A DNA stretch of 64,000 nt, taken from positions 137,876,983-137,940,982 of the forward strand of contig CM066319.1 of NCBI GenBank assembly GCA_033807775.1, in the 5' to 3' direction. Below, one piece after another: positions 54,848-64,000 of this stretch. A program made the translations under genes and the position numbers. The first letter of the stretch is position 1. Each line of letters starts with the position of its first letter. Source of the DNA: Saussurea involucrata (Eukaryota; Streptophyta; Magnoliopsida; Asterales; Asteraceae). The notes beneath the pieces were generated by a model. It was not told where the DNA came from. It saw nothing but the letters and a program-made list of their open reading frames with translations, and did no database searches.

Positions 54848-55228
54848 GTTCTCGTATATGTGTTTTACGACTAATCTAGCGTGGGTTATTTATAGGCAAA
54901 TGCGGATGCTTTTACTGCATGTTTGGTCCCTGTCTTTGCTCTAACACAACTTAGGCCCCTGTCAATGCTATCATATGATATAGTTCTATATAACCATTAG
55001 TAATCTCTTCATTTAGACTACTACCATTATGATCATCATCCCATGCCATGTGACCATGTTCTGTTTCAAGTACCTTTCAAAAGATAACTGGTCCCAATCA
55101 AGGAAAATCAATGTTCAGATCAACGTACATTAGTTATGTTTGATAAATTACAACGGGCCGATAAAGTAGATAAAATCATGTTATATATCAAAACAAGCGC
55201 ACTAAACATACAATATTTATCGTCCCAA
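54848..55228. other. Intergenic DNA of the MULE with a local duplication
   Basis: No gene. The transposase 3' end (55212-55275, 'cccaatcaaggNaaatcaatg' and 'tatcatatgatatag') is partly repeated at about 55094-55125 and 54968-54984. This suggests a duplication of the gene tail, or a shared terminator-type element. Confidence 0.55.
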
Positions 55229-56454
55229 TCAAGGGAAATCAATGTTCAGATCAACGGTATCATATGATATAGAACCATGTGGCTCAAGCTCCGATGGGCC
55301 CTGCGTGTTACTTAGTTGGCTGACTGAACGTCTACTCCTTGGCACGGTTGAAGGGGCGGGATTTGAACACTCTCCACGAGTATGTACTACGCATTGACAC
55401 CGAGTACATTTTCGCTGTATCGAACCTTCACCACATGATGGACGTCGGTCGTTCTTTCTCGGTCTCACGGCTCTGTTCTTAGTGTTTAACGGTGGATAGC
55501 ATGGCAGAAGGGGGTCGGGTGGATACACCCATGCTTCAGGGGGTCCAGCTGGATTTATTACCTCTGCGTATGTTCTCCAGTAAGTTTCGGACGTGAAGAA
55601 ACTTGCAGCCATGTCGCTGCAATCTCTACAACCCATATATCTTGCCGCAGCGATGGCATGACCGCACGGTAACCCAGATTTTTTCCATTGGAAACATGAA
55701 CAAACATGGTCGGTCATATGGACAATCGCGTGAAGCTGGTTATCCCGAACCTCGTACCTCCCATACCCGATTTCGCTTACCCTCCATGTCGACGCGTGAC
55801 GCGCTCTGAAGAGAACTATCTCCTCCGCCCCTAGTGTGAGTCTATTTTGCAGCTCAGCTCCTTTTCGGCATCGAAGTTGGTACCACTCTTGTTGAAAGCT
55901 CCGAAAGTAGTCCATAAGAGTAACAATTGGACATCTACGCGCAAAACGGGAGAGTGCATTCACCGACTCTGCACTATTGGAGGTCAGAATGTCATACCGT
56001 TGTGTAGAAAAATGGTTCGTGGACCACCTCTCCGGTCCAACATCGTCCATAACTTTGGCTGCATCCTTGGCACTAACTCGTAGAAGATTCATGTACCAGA
56101 CAAACTCCCGAGCCGTATATGCTCTGCATGCCTTCCAGTAGACATCCTTGTAGGTGGTAATACGTTTGTCCTTGGTTTTGGCGTTCATCTCCAAATGTCG
56201 ACAACATAAGGCGTGATGGGCGTTTGGGTACATGGCAGAGATTGCGGCGCTTATGGAAGGAGCTCTGTCGGACATAAACACCAACCCTTGCGGGTCTCCG
56301 ATAGCTTGTCTCAACATGGACAGAAACCAAGTCCACTCGTCCCCGGTTTCGGACTTGCCTACTCCGAAAGCTACTGGAACGATGGAGTTATCCCCGTCCA
56401 TGGCAACCGCCAGGAACATCATACCCAAGTAAGGGCCCTTTAAATAGGCAGCGT
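55229..56454 (-). pseudogene. MULE transposase, N-terminally cut by a Copia insertion
   Basis: In the frame entering from the insertion: AAYLKGPYLGMMFLAVAMDG (MULE core), GDEWTWFLSMLRQAIG, GLVFMSDRAPSISAAI (second catalytic Asp) and HHALCCRHLEMN. The ERWSTNHFSTQRYDILTSNS and ESVNALSRFARRCPI motifs follow. The SWIM zinc finger is CSCFQWKKSGLPCGHAI, near residue 275. A Pro-rich region and a second Cys cluster (CTRCQCVVHTRGEC) follow; it ends DTVDLNIDFP. The first catalytic Asp and N-terminus are lost with the insertion at 56455. The apparent start MKLLYIVYLEF belongs to the Copia LTR, not to this gene. The remaining part has no frameshift. Confidence 0.95.
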
Positions 56455-57499
56455 TGTTGATCCAAACCCTCAGTGATTTGATAATGACCCTCTCCATTCT
56501 ACTTAGTGAAAATTCTAAGTAAACAATGTATAAGAGTTTCACTATCGCTGATAAGTACTAAGACTGTTTTCAGTACCGCTGATAGGAACTCTCGCTCTTT
56601 AAATTAGACATTCAGCGAACTCTGTTCATTCAGCAAGCTCTGAGCCTATTCAGTCTTGTTGATGATCGCTGATGATCTCATACATTGTTCAGCGAACACT
56701 GTTCACCATAATGCTCTGAGCCTGTTCAGTCCTTATGGTGATCGCTGATAAGTTAGTTGTTTACTTATGATCCCTGAAGACAAGTTTCACGTTAACATAG
56801 GTTCTACGCTGAAGTCGAAGATCAAGCTCAAGAACCAGCGACAAGTCTCCTAATGAACTGATGCGGATCAGCGAAGACTCAGATTTGTCCACTCAACGTG
56901 AAGTATCAAGTACAAGAATTCAGCTATCGCTGAACTTTGTCATTCACTGATATAGAATGATAAAGCGCTGAATCAATGTAAGCTGATCATGAAGTCCTCC
57001 GTACAAAGTACTTTTGTCTTAACCACCCTTGCACGACTCCGTACGATATGTCAGAAAAGAACCTCCTTATTGTCTGAAATCGTACAACTACTCTGATACT
57101 ACATTGTTCAAACATGCGGCTACTAAGGTTGTCTACAAAGGTCATTGACATACAACCAATGAGCTGCTGCCACGTGTAAAGTATAAACTGCCATGCATTA
57201 AATGCATGCAGTATATAAGAAGGACTCCAGCTTCATTTTTGAAGCACTCGTAAACTCTGGTCGAGTCATCTTTCTTATCTTGAGATAGGTTATTATTAGT
57301 AATTTCCTTCTCTTTCTTAGTGCAAGAAACTTAGTGTTCCAATTTGTTTAGATTTAGGTTTATCCTTTATCTTGTTCCGCAACAAGCTGTAAATTGTTAA
57401 TGATTTATCAATAAACAATTTAGAAAAGTAAAATTTGTGTGTTTGTATTCAACCCCCCCCCCCCCTTCTACAAACTTGTATAGCCCTTCGGGACCAACA
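56455..57499 (+). repeat. 5' LTR of SIRE-type copy 2
   Basis: 1045 bp, TGTTGATCC to GGGACCAACA. TATA box TATATAAG at 57212-57219. A run of 13 C (57453-57465) near the end, against 10 and 16 in the two LTRs of copy 1. CAGCG/CGCTG occurs about eleven times. Confidence 0.95.
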
Positions 57500-57501
57500 A
57501 G

Positions 57502-57513
57502 TGGTATCAGAGC
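57502..57513 (+). other. Primer binding site of SIRE-type copy 2
   Basis: TGGTATCAGAGC, two bases after the LTR end; initiator tRNA-Met site. Confidence 0.95.
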
Positions 57514-57581
57514 GGATTTGTTTAATCTCATAAACAAGATCTGATCTATACTAAGATTTCTCTTCATAGCTATTTCTTAAA

Positions 57582-59982
57582 ATGGCTACCAACACAAACA
57601 CAAACTATATTGACAACGGTTCTCTTGCAAAACCCCCTAGATTCTCGTGAGATAATTTTAATCTATGGAAAATAGGATGATTCTCTTCTTAGAAGGTGTA
57701 GACCCTACTATGCCTTATTATCTTGAAAACGGCCCATATATTCCTGTAAGAATTGATGCTGCAGTTCCAGCCGCTAAGAATAGACCTGCTATTCCAAAAA
57801 GGCTGATTCCTAAGGAAATTCATATGTGGACTGAAGAAGATAAGAAGAAAGTGGCTATCGACACCAAAGCCAAATCCATACTCTCCATGGCTCTTCCTGA
57901 CGAAGTCTACCATTCCGTCATGAACCTGAAAACCTCAAAAGTTACGTGGGACACAATCTGTGTTCAGTATGAAGGTACTTCTGAAGTCCAAGACTCTCGA
58001 AAGATCAACCTGGTAAGACAGTATGAAAGCTTCATTTGTGGTAAGAATGAAACTCTCTCTGAAGTACAACAACGTTTTAACTGTTTAATAATAGATCTAA
58101 AAACTGTTGGTAAGGAATATTCTAACTTTGAAGTGCTGACAAAGTTCTTAGAATGTTTACCTGAAAGCTGGGACAATTATTCTATGTGTCTCAAGCTGTC
58201 AAAGGATCTAAAATCATTGACCCTTTCTACCTTATATTGCACGATGCTGAATCATGAGCAATCGAGTCATCTTAAGAAGAATCTTGTAAAAGATTCAAAA
58301 AGCACCCCTGTTGCTTTAATCTCAGAGGAACCTTCCACTCAGTGACCCTCGGTCACTATCACTGAGTTGGAGAGTAACTCTGAAAGGTCATCAGATTCTG
58401 ACTCTTCAGATCTTGATGAATCTTTGGCTCTCCTCACTAAAAAGTTCAGGAGATTCTCCAAAAAGAAAATGTTCAGAAAGAATAAACCTCTTTCCATTAC
58501 TGACAAGCCAAGATCATCAGCTCCTGTTGTGAGGCTACTGCTACTTGTTTTAACTGTGAAAAGATAGGACATTTCGCTAACGAGTGCAGGTCAAAGAAAG
58601 TTTCGAGAAACTCAGCGTTTCCCAAGAAATCCTCTAACCTCAGGTCTAGAGATGACAAATACGCCAAGCTGAAAGAAAGGTATGCGAAGCTGAAAATATT
58701 TAAGAAGAAAGGCAAAGGTCTGATGGCTGACTATGATTGGGTTGCCTCTGATGAAGAAGAATCATCATGTGACTCTGAAGATGATGAAGCCAATCTCTGT
58801 CTCATGGCCAAACTTGAAGATGAGGAAGACAACTCTGACATTCCCTCTACTTCAACATCTGCAACTCAGGTATCACCTTCCTTCTTTACCAATATTGCAA
58901 ATATTGATGAAGCTGATAGTCTTCGTAAAATCAATCTCTTGACTAGAAGTTTATATGAAGCCATGAATGGCAAAACTGTAGTTGAAAATCAAAACCTTGA
59001 TCTCGCTGAACAGCTTAAAAACTGTCACCTTCAAATAGAAAATCTTTCTAAAATTGAAGAAGATTTTAAAGATCAAGTGCACTTAAATCAGCTAGTCAAA
59101 ATCGAACGAGAAGAAGCTATCGGTGCATTAAAAGCTAAAAAGACTACTGTTGATGGATGGTATAATTCCTCAACAAAGATCACTGAGATAATTAAGTCTC
59201 AGATTCCCCTGAGTGATAAATGTGGTCTTGGTTACAAAGCTGATACTCTAGAACCAACCACTGATCGTTCCATGCTCTTATTTGGAACTTTCGTATCCTC
59301 AGTCGCTTATACTTCATCCTCTCAGTGTTCCTCTTCTAACCCGCCTATCCGTGAGGAAATCTCTACCTTAACTTCTAAAGGTAAAGAAAAAGTTATTTAC
59401 CCAAAACCTACCTCAGACTTTAAAAACAAAGGTAAAGGAATTGCTTTTAATCAAAATCCTCAGAAAGGTATCTTTATACCTAAGCTGAATGCTTCTACAG
59501 CTTTAGCGATTCATCCATCTGGTTCAGGGAACAAGAACACTGGATATGTTCAGCGTGGATATATTCAGCGATCTACTCCCAGAATCAAAGTGGATGTTAC
59601 TGGTAAGAAATCTGAAGAACTGATAGTTCCTCCTATTTCCAATACCAAAGGTGTACTTGATGCTGGTCCTTTAAATTCAAAATCTAAAGCTCAGCATTCA
59701 AATGGTCCTAGAACTACTTTTGGTTATAGGAAATGTTATCATTGTGGACTTACAAATCATATTGCTAGTAAGTGCCCCACAGCCACCCAAGCTGAAAAGA
59801 TAGCTAAGGTGAAGATCATTACCCCCAAGGCAAAGAAGACCATTGAGGTTAAGAAATTAACCAAAGTGAAGACTGACAAAGCTGAATCTTCAAATGCTGC
59901 GAAGACTGCTGAACCTTCCATTCCAACTACTTCCACTGACAAATGTGTACACATGGTTAAGTGGGTACCCAAGAAAAACTAA
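57582..59982 (+). pseudogene. SIRE-type gag, copy 2, full layout but broken
   Basis: Starts MATNTNTNYIDNGSLAKPPR. A TGA at about 57648 and a 1-base loss in an A run (about 57668) break the head. The capsid domain continues from 57665 (MILFLEGVDPTMPYY, KTSKVTWDTICVQYEGT, RFNCLIIDLKTVGKEY, LPESWDNYSMCLKLSKD). A stop at 58345 and a frameshift near 58540 precede the first knuckle, CFNCEKIGHFANEC (about 58555-58590). From MADYDWVASDEEESS (58723) a clean frame runs through the second knuckle CYHCGLTNHIASKCP to WVPKKN-TAA. It shows what copy 1 lost. Confidence 0.92.
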
Positions 59983-60684
59983 TCTTCCTTTGTAATGCAG
60001 GTTAAGAAGGGTATCTGGTATCTCGATAGCGGATGCTCTAGACACATGACTGGAAAGAAAAGCTTGCTCGCTGAATACAAGGAAGAGAATGGTCCCTCTG
60101 TGACTTTCGGTGGAAATGGAAAAGGACATACCCGAGGGTTTGGTGTACTATCTAATGGTACAACAACCTTCAGAAGAGTCGCATATGTTGAAGGGCTGAA
60201 GCATAATCTTCTAAGCATCAGCCAGCTTTGCGACAAGGATAACAAAGTAATCTTTACCAAGGAATCCTGCTTTGTCGCTGACAAAAAGGAGAAGATAGCT
60301 CTCAGCGGTTATCGTTTGGAAAATGTTTATGTAATAAACATGGACTCAACAACCACTGAGAACTCCTGTTTCTTCTCAAAAGCCTCATCTGATGTCAACT
60401 AGCTATGGCATAAGAGGCTCTCTCATCTAAACTTCAAGACACTGAACACTCTTTCTTCAAAAGAGTTAGTCACTGGTCTACCTCAGCACTCATACGCCAA
60501 AGAGTCCTTATGTTCAGCGTGTGAGAAAGGGAAGCAGACCAAAGCAAGCTTTAAGTCAAAACAAGTCTCCTCAGTGTCATCTCCTCTACAACTTTCCATA
60601 TGGATTTGTTTGGCCCTGTTAACAAACAATCCATCGCTGGAAAGAAATATACGCTGGTCATAGTTGATGAATTCTCTCGCTATA
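59983..60684 (+). pseudogene. SIRE-type pol start, copy 2 (protease and integrase N-terminus)
   Basis: Follows the gag TAA in the same frame. Protease WYLDSGCSRHMTG lies at about 60016-60054. The pre-integrase region has a TAG in place of Trp at about 60400 (DVN-stop-LWHKRLSHLN). A base loss near 60590 shifts the frame before the integrase core. It ends at the insertion point 60684, just after VDEFSR. The remainder is outside the window. Confidence 0.9.
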
Positions 60685-61482
60685 TGTTGGTTCCCGTTTT
60701 GTTTTAAACAAGATTATCAGATCTATTAGTTCAAGTTTAAGTTTGATGCGGAAGCGTATTTGAAGAACTAATAGATATGTTTGATTGATTTAGAACACAA
60801 TATAAATAAACAGTGAACAGGAAATAATATCTCAAAGTTTACTGAATATATATATATATCAAGAATAGATTTAAGAACAGTGAGCAAAGCTTTTAAACAG
60901 ATATGACTCTCAAAGTATATAAGCTATATGTTCTTGATGTTTTTATCTCTTGATTCTCGATTAGGAAGAACTCAACATGAGTCTTCCTTATATAATACTC
61001 TAAGGGGACCATAAAGCATAAGCTACTATTCAGAACGGACGGTATGAACAGTTGGACGTGCTGTATTGCATTAAATGCAGCAGACGTCTATTATGTACTA
61101 AGCCCTATTGAATCTAAACAGAGTTTGACACGTTGAAGATGGACAGGGCATGCTACCATGCAAGTTGATGAACAGGTCCAGTAACAGTAGCAAGATATTA
61201 TAAATATCTTCAGATCTTTTAGAGAGGACCACAGAGGCTCTGTAAAGTGTTACAGAGGTTCTGCGGTCTGGTCCTTTGTAGAGCAGTCTTCACCGGATTC
61301 CGAGTCTTTGGTCTTCTTTGTGCGTATGACAAAGCTTCTGTAGGACGCCTCTTTAGCTTCTGTAGCTTCTTGACCTTGATCTCTCGGTAAGTTCGGCAGA
61401 GCCTCTGTAAGAGGCTTTCTTTACTTAGCCTATTTTTCACTACTTCTAAATACTTCTATGATTAGGAAGATTGAAGCTAACA
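60685..61482 (-). repeat. 3' LTR of the second SIRE-type family
   Basis: 798 bp, TGTT..AACA. TATA box TATATAAGG (minus strand) at about 60987-60998. Contains ACAGAG/CTCTGT at about 61118, 61231, 61238, 61252 and 61402. Confidence 0.85.
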
Positions 61483-61494
61483 ATCTCCCAAATT
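61483..61494 (-). other. Polypurine tract of the second SIRE-type family
   Basis: AATTTGGGAGAT on the minus strand, abutting the LTR; short but in the expected place. Confidence 0.7.
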
Positions 61495-61666
61495 AGTGAA
61501 AAATAAAAAATTTGAACTTGAGTTAAGTTAGGCTAAGTTAGATAAAACAGAGGTTAAACAATACCTCGAAAGTTCTTTCATTTAGAGACTTGCCAGAGGC
61601 ATTTTACATTTGAGTATAATGAAAGATAAACTTTAACATGGTTTGCAGAGATTGGTTGTTTGAGAA

Positions 61667-64000
61667 TCAGATTTTGGCGTCTTTGAAATCGTTGAAGCAT
61701 CTGTTGTCTCTTCCGACTTCTCTGATCTCTTTGTAGAAACTGATGCAGAGTTCTCTTAAGCGTATTGTAGCATCAATCTCTCTGATGAGGGTATCTTCAG
61801 CGTCTCTATCCATTTGCTCAGTATCTCTGTATTTTACAAGGTTTGCTCTGAACTTGTTCAGAGTACTAGTTGCGTACTTCTGACAGTCCATGCTCACAAA
61901 AAGTTTGACTTCGCCTTGTGGGTTTTGAAATACTAACCCGGACCTTGGTTCTGTAATGATTGAGTTGGGCACGGCGTCAGGTGGGCAGCGATCCTCTGGT
62001 GGTCGTAGGTTCAGACGTTTGAGACCAAGATCCTTTCCCAGCTGAAAGTCTGTCAAACTGTTGATTAGAAGCCTTTCCCTCATTGCTTTTCTCAACACTT
62101 GATAGGCTCTGGTGTTTGGCTCTGTGTTGTAGTTGTCCTTCGTCCATTGCAGTAGTTCAGGTAGATCATAGGGATTCAGATTCATTATGTCAGCATCAGT
62201 GAAGGTGGTTTCTGAATTGTTTACCCATTTGACTCTATAAAGATTGTACCTGACTTTTGGATAGGTTCTTGTGAAGGAGAACCTGCAGAAGATTACCTTT
62301 TTGATTTTATGAATTGAGAAGACTTCTGCTTTGGTTCTTGGCTTTGTTCTGCTGAAGATGTTCTTAAATTCTTCTCTGATGTTCGGATTTGTGATTTGGT
62401 CTGTTGGATGGAGGTTCTGAAAGGGTTGTTTGTAGAGATATTTGTACACCACTTCTTCCATTTCTTCATATGTTGGACCATGTGGTGGTACTTGTCTTCT
62501 GAGACTCTCCATCTGTTGAACAACTTCTGCAGCTCTGCCAGTAAGTGGAATGTCTGACAGGGGCTTTAATCCATATGCCCAGTCCTCTTCTTCAGGCTTT
62601 GGAGTTTGAAAGGCATCAAAGGAGCTCTTCATCAGTTTTTCTGTAGGATTGGGCACTGATTTCTTTTTCTTGGGCTCTTCTTGGCTTTTGGAGGTGCAGA
62701 ACCTGTTGCTTCTTTAGGTTTGGTTGTTGGTGCTTCTGTTGGAATTATGGGAGTTGCCTCTGTAGGTTTTGACATTTGTGTTTGAGAGGACTTTTGTGGC
62801 GTTGGTTCTGTTGGCTTGATTTGCTCTGTAACCTCTGTTGGAGGTTCTTTGGTGACTTCTTCTGTGAGCTTGGTTTCTGTTGGTAAAGGTTGGATATCAA
62901 ATTTTCTTGCCATTTTGAAAGCTAATGTGAACCTGTGCCTTTCTTCTTCTCTCTGCGCCATTCGTTCAGTCATTGTTTTGTGCATATTCCTTAGAACAGA
63001 AGAGGCAGAGGTCGTTGCTCTTTTTGGTTTGTGGGCAATAGGCTTTCTTCTTGGGATGGATTGGGGTTTTTCTGTTGGTTTTGTAGTTTGGGAGGGAAGA
63101 TCTTCTTCTTTGGAGGATGACAGATGTTGAACATCTACTCCAAACATTGTAGGGAATTCGACAGAGGTGGGTGTTGTCTCGGTGGTCTTTTGAGCTTCTT
63201 GTACATGGGTTTCTTCAGCGGCTGATTCCACAGAGATGGGTGTTGTCTCTGTGGTCTGTTGATTTTTGGTTTGTTGTAGAGGGGCTTGGCTGATTGGTTC
63301 TGCTGCGATTGGTGGAGCTTGTAGTCCTCTGGTCGTAGCTTTCTCCCTTATATTCTCCCCCTCAGGATGATCTGATGGACTAGGATGGTCATCATTAGAG
63401 TCATCCTGACTCTTATCAGAAGTACCCTCTGCTCTGCAGGAAGCTTTGGGTTTCTTTGGTAGTTCTGCTCCTGCGGCCATCAACTTCGCACATACATCAT
63501 CACAGAGGCCGATTAGAGTTGCAAGCTCTGCTTCTGTGTTGAAGCGCATTCTGCCGATACTTTTTCTAAATTCTTTGACCTAATTGGCATTTGCAGTAGT
63601 GAAAGAGACGATGACTTCTGTGACCTGGTTTATGACATTCTGCCCGAGCTCTGTTAGCTGTGCTCTGGTCATGTAGTCTTTTGGCTGCATCATTGTAGTG
63701 TTGCGCATTGCCTCTTCTTGAACGTTTTGCAGAGCCTTCTGTAGATCTGCAGGTGTGATGCTTTGTGATTTGTTTGATTGCTTGTTCATTTGTTCAAGGA
63801 AATGCTTGACTGATTCCTTGAATGCAGATGTTGCAGCTATTCCGAAATCTTTAGCAGCAGAAGTGGCTGTAGTTGTGGCAGTTGTTTGAGCAGAAGACTT
63901 CATCTCTGTTATGGCGGATTTTACCTCTGTGGACAGATTGTCCATTTTGGTGTTCAGATTTAGCAAGGCCGTTGATGTTGTCTCTGCAAAAGATGTGAAA
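61667..64000 (-). pseudogene. Third ORF (env-like position) of the second SIRE-type family
   Basis: Three consecutive pieces. The part entering from the right edge ends at a TAG (63580-63582), after heptad-like sequence MDNLSTEVKSAITEMKSS and VKHFLEQMNKQSNK. In the same frame, 63549-62632 is Pro/Thr/Glu-rich (KPTEATPIIPTEAPTTKP) and basic. A frameshift near 62650 leads to 62656-61667, a globular domain (EVFSIHKIKKVIFCRFSF, YNLYRVKWVNNSETTFTDAD, DLPELLQWTKDNYN, VSMDCQKYATSTLNKFRA). The order (coiled N-part, low-complexity middle, globular C-part) mirrors the third ORF of copy 1. Function unknown. Confidence 0.7.

Larger units (their letters stand above)
53198..64000. mobile_element. Mutator-like element (MULE), left part; interrupted at 56455
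   Basis: The left end at 53198 starts GGGAATTTAATTAAAATACCC, with repeated 'caaaatacccaN' units, a terminal style I know from MULE TIRs. Inside are a coiled-coil gene (plus), a two-exon PB1-like gene (minus) and a MULE transposase (minus) truncated at its N-terminus by a Copia insertion. The rest of the element would lie beyond the nested insertions, outside the window, so the right TIR and TSD cannot be checked. Confidence 0.7.
56455..64000 (+). mobile_element. SIRE-type Copia element, copy 2 (same family as 15114-27455)
   Basis: Plus-strand copy with a 5' LTR, PBS, gag and the start of pol, cut at 60684 by another SIRE-type element. It is inserted in the MULE transposase; the expected TSD is AGCGT (56450-56454), but the right side is outside the window. 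It is older than copy 1: gag and pol carry several stops and frameshifts. Its gag keeps the region deleted in copy 1. Confidence 0.93.
60685..64000 (-). mobile_element. Second SIRE-type Copia family, 3' part only
   Basis: Minus-strand element: 3' LTR 60685-61482, a polypurine tract, then third-ORF sequence to the window edge. It is inserted in the integrase region of SIRE copy 2. Its LTR (in element sense TGTTAGCTTC to GGAACCAACA) and ORF are only distantly related to copies 1 and 2, so it is a separate family. Confidence 0.85.

Noticed and set aside
56455..56542. N-terminal extension of the transposase open frame
   Set aside because: These residues (MKLLYIVYLEFSLS and on) are read from the inserted Copia LTR, so they are not part of the transposase.

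Overview
This window is repeat-rich nuclear DNA of a flowering plant, probably a eudicot. I see no intact host gene, rRNA, tRNA or bacterial-type gene. Nearly everything is transposable elements nested inside one another: Ty3/Gypsy chromovirus and Athila/Tat elements, Ty1/Copia elements of the SIRE/Maximus type with a third ORF, an L1-like LINE, a hAT MITE, MULE-like foldback elements and a multi-gene Mutator-like element. Family-level placement (the element set would fit Asteraceae) is only a guess. Most boundaries rest on target-site duplications (TSDs) read directly from the sequence.

Layout. (0) 1-2820: two inverted copies of a CCGGA-rich Gypsy LTR family. (1) 2821-38345, nest A: a 348-350 bp tandem repeat (3600-4366, piece at 38070-38345) is interrupted by a decayed minus-strand chromovirus (4367-38069). 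Its 3' LTR carries a hAT MITE (5179-5848), a 3-kb solo LTR (6563-9562) and a plus-strand Athila-like element (9909-29488). The Athila-like element itself contains a minus-strand SIRE-type Copia element (15114-27455). The chromovirus 5' LTR carries a Tat/Athila-type fragment (about 31216-37750), into which another solo LTR (33090-35644) inserted.

(2) 39223-50691, nest B: a MULE-like terminal-inverted-repeat element of about 1.3 kb, split by an L1-like LINE (39499-44650) and by a young gag-only Copia element (45278-50300). Next to it is a full-length foldback element (51105-52190). (3) 53198-64000, nest C: a Mutator-like element with at least three genes (coiled-coil protein, two-exon PB1-like protein, MULE transposase). 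Its transposase is split by a second copy of the SIRE-type Copia family (56455 onward), and that copy is split by a different SIRE-type element (60685 onward) running off the window.

Function. Gag/pol of the Copia elements, the Athila gag-protease, the LINE ORFs and the MULE genes are mobility genes, mostly with frameshifts or stops. The most interesting signals are regulatory. The gag-only Copia LTR has three pairs of GGTATACC palindromes at an exact 21-bp spacing just upstream of its TATA box, plus a five-fold 25-bp TGACG repeat. Two SIRE-type elements are each peppered, in LTR and in coding DNA, with their own signature word (CAGCG/CGCTG in one, CTCTGT/ACAGAG in the other). The gag-pol boundary of two SIRE copies has a conserved in-frame stop inside what looks like a splice-acceptor context.
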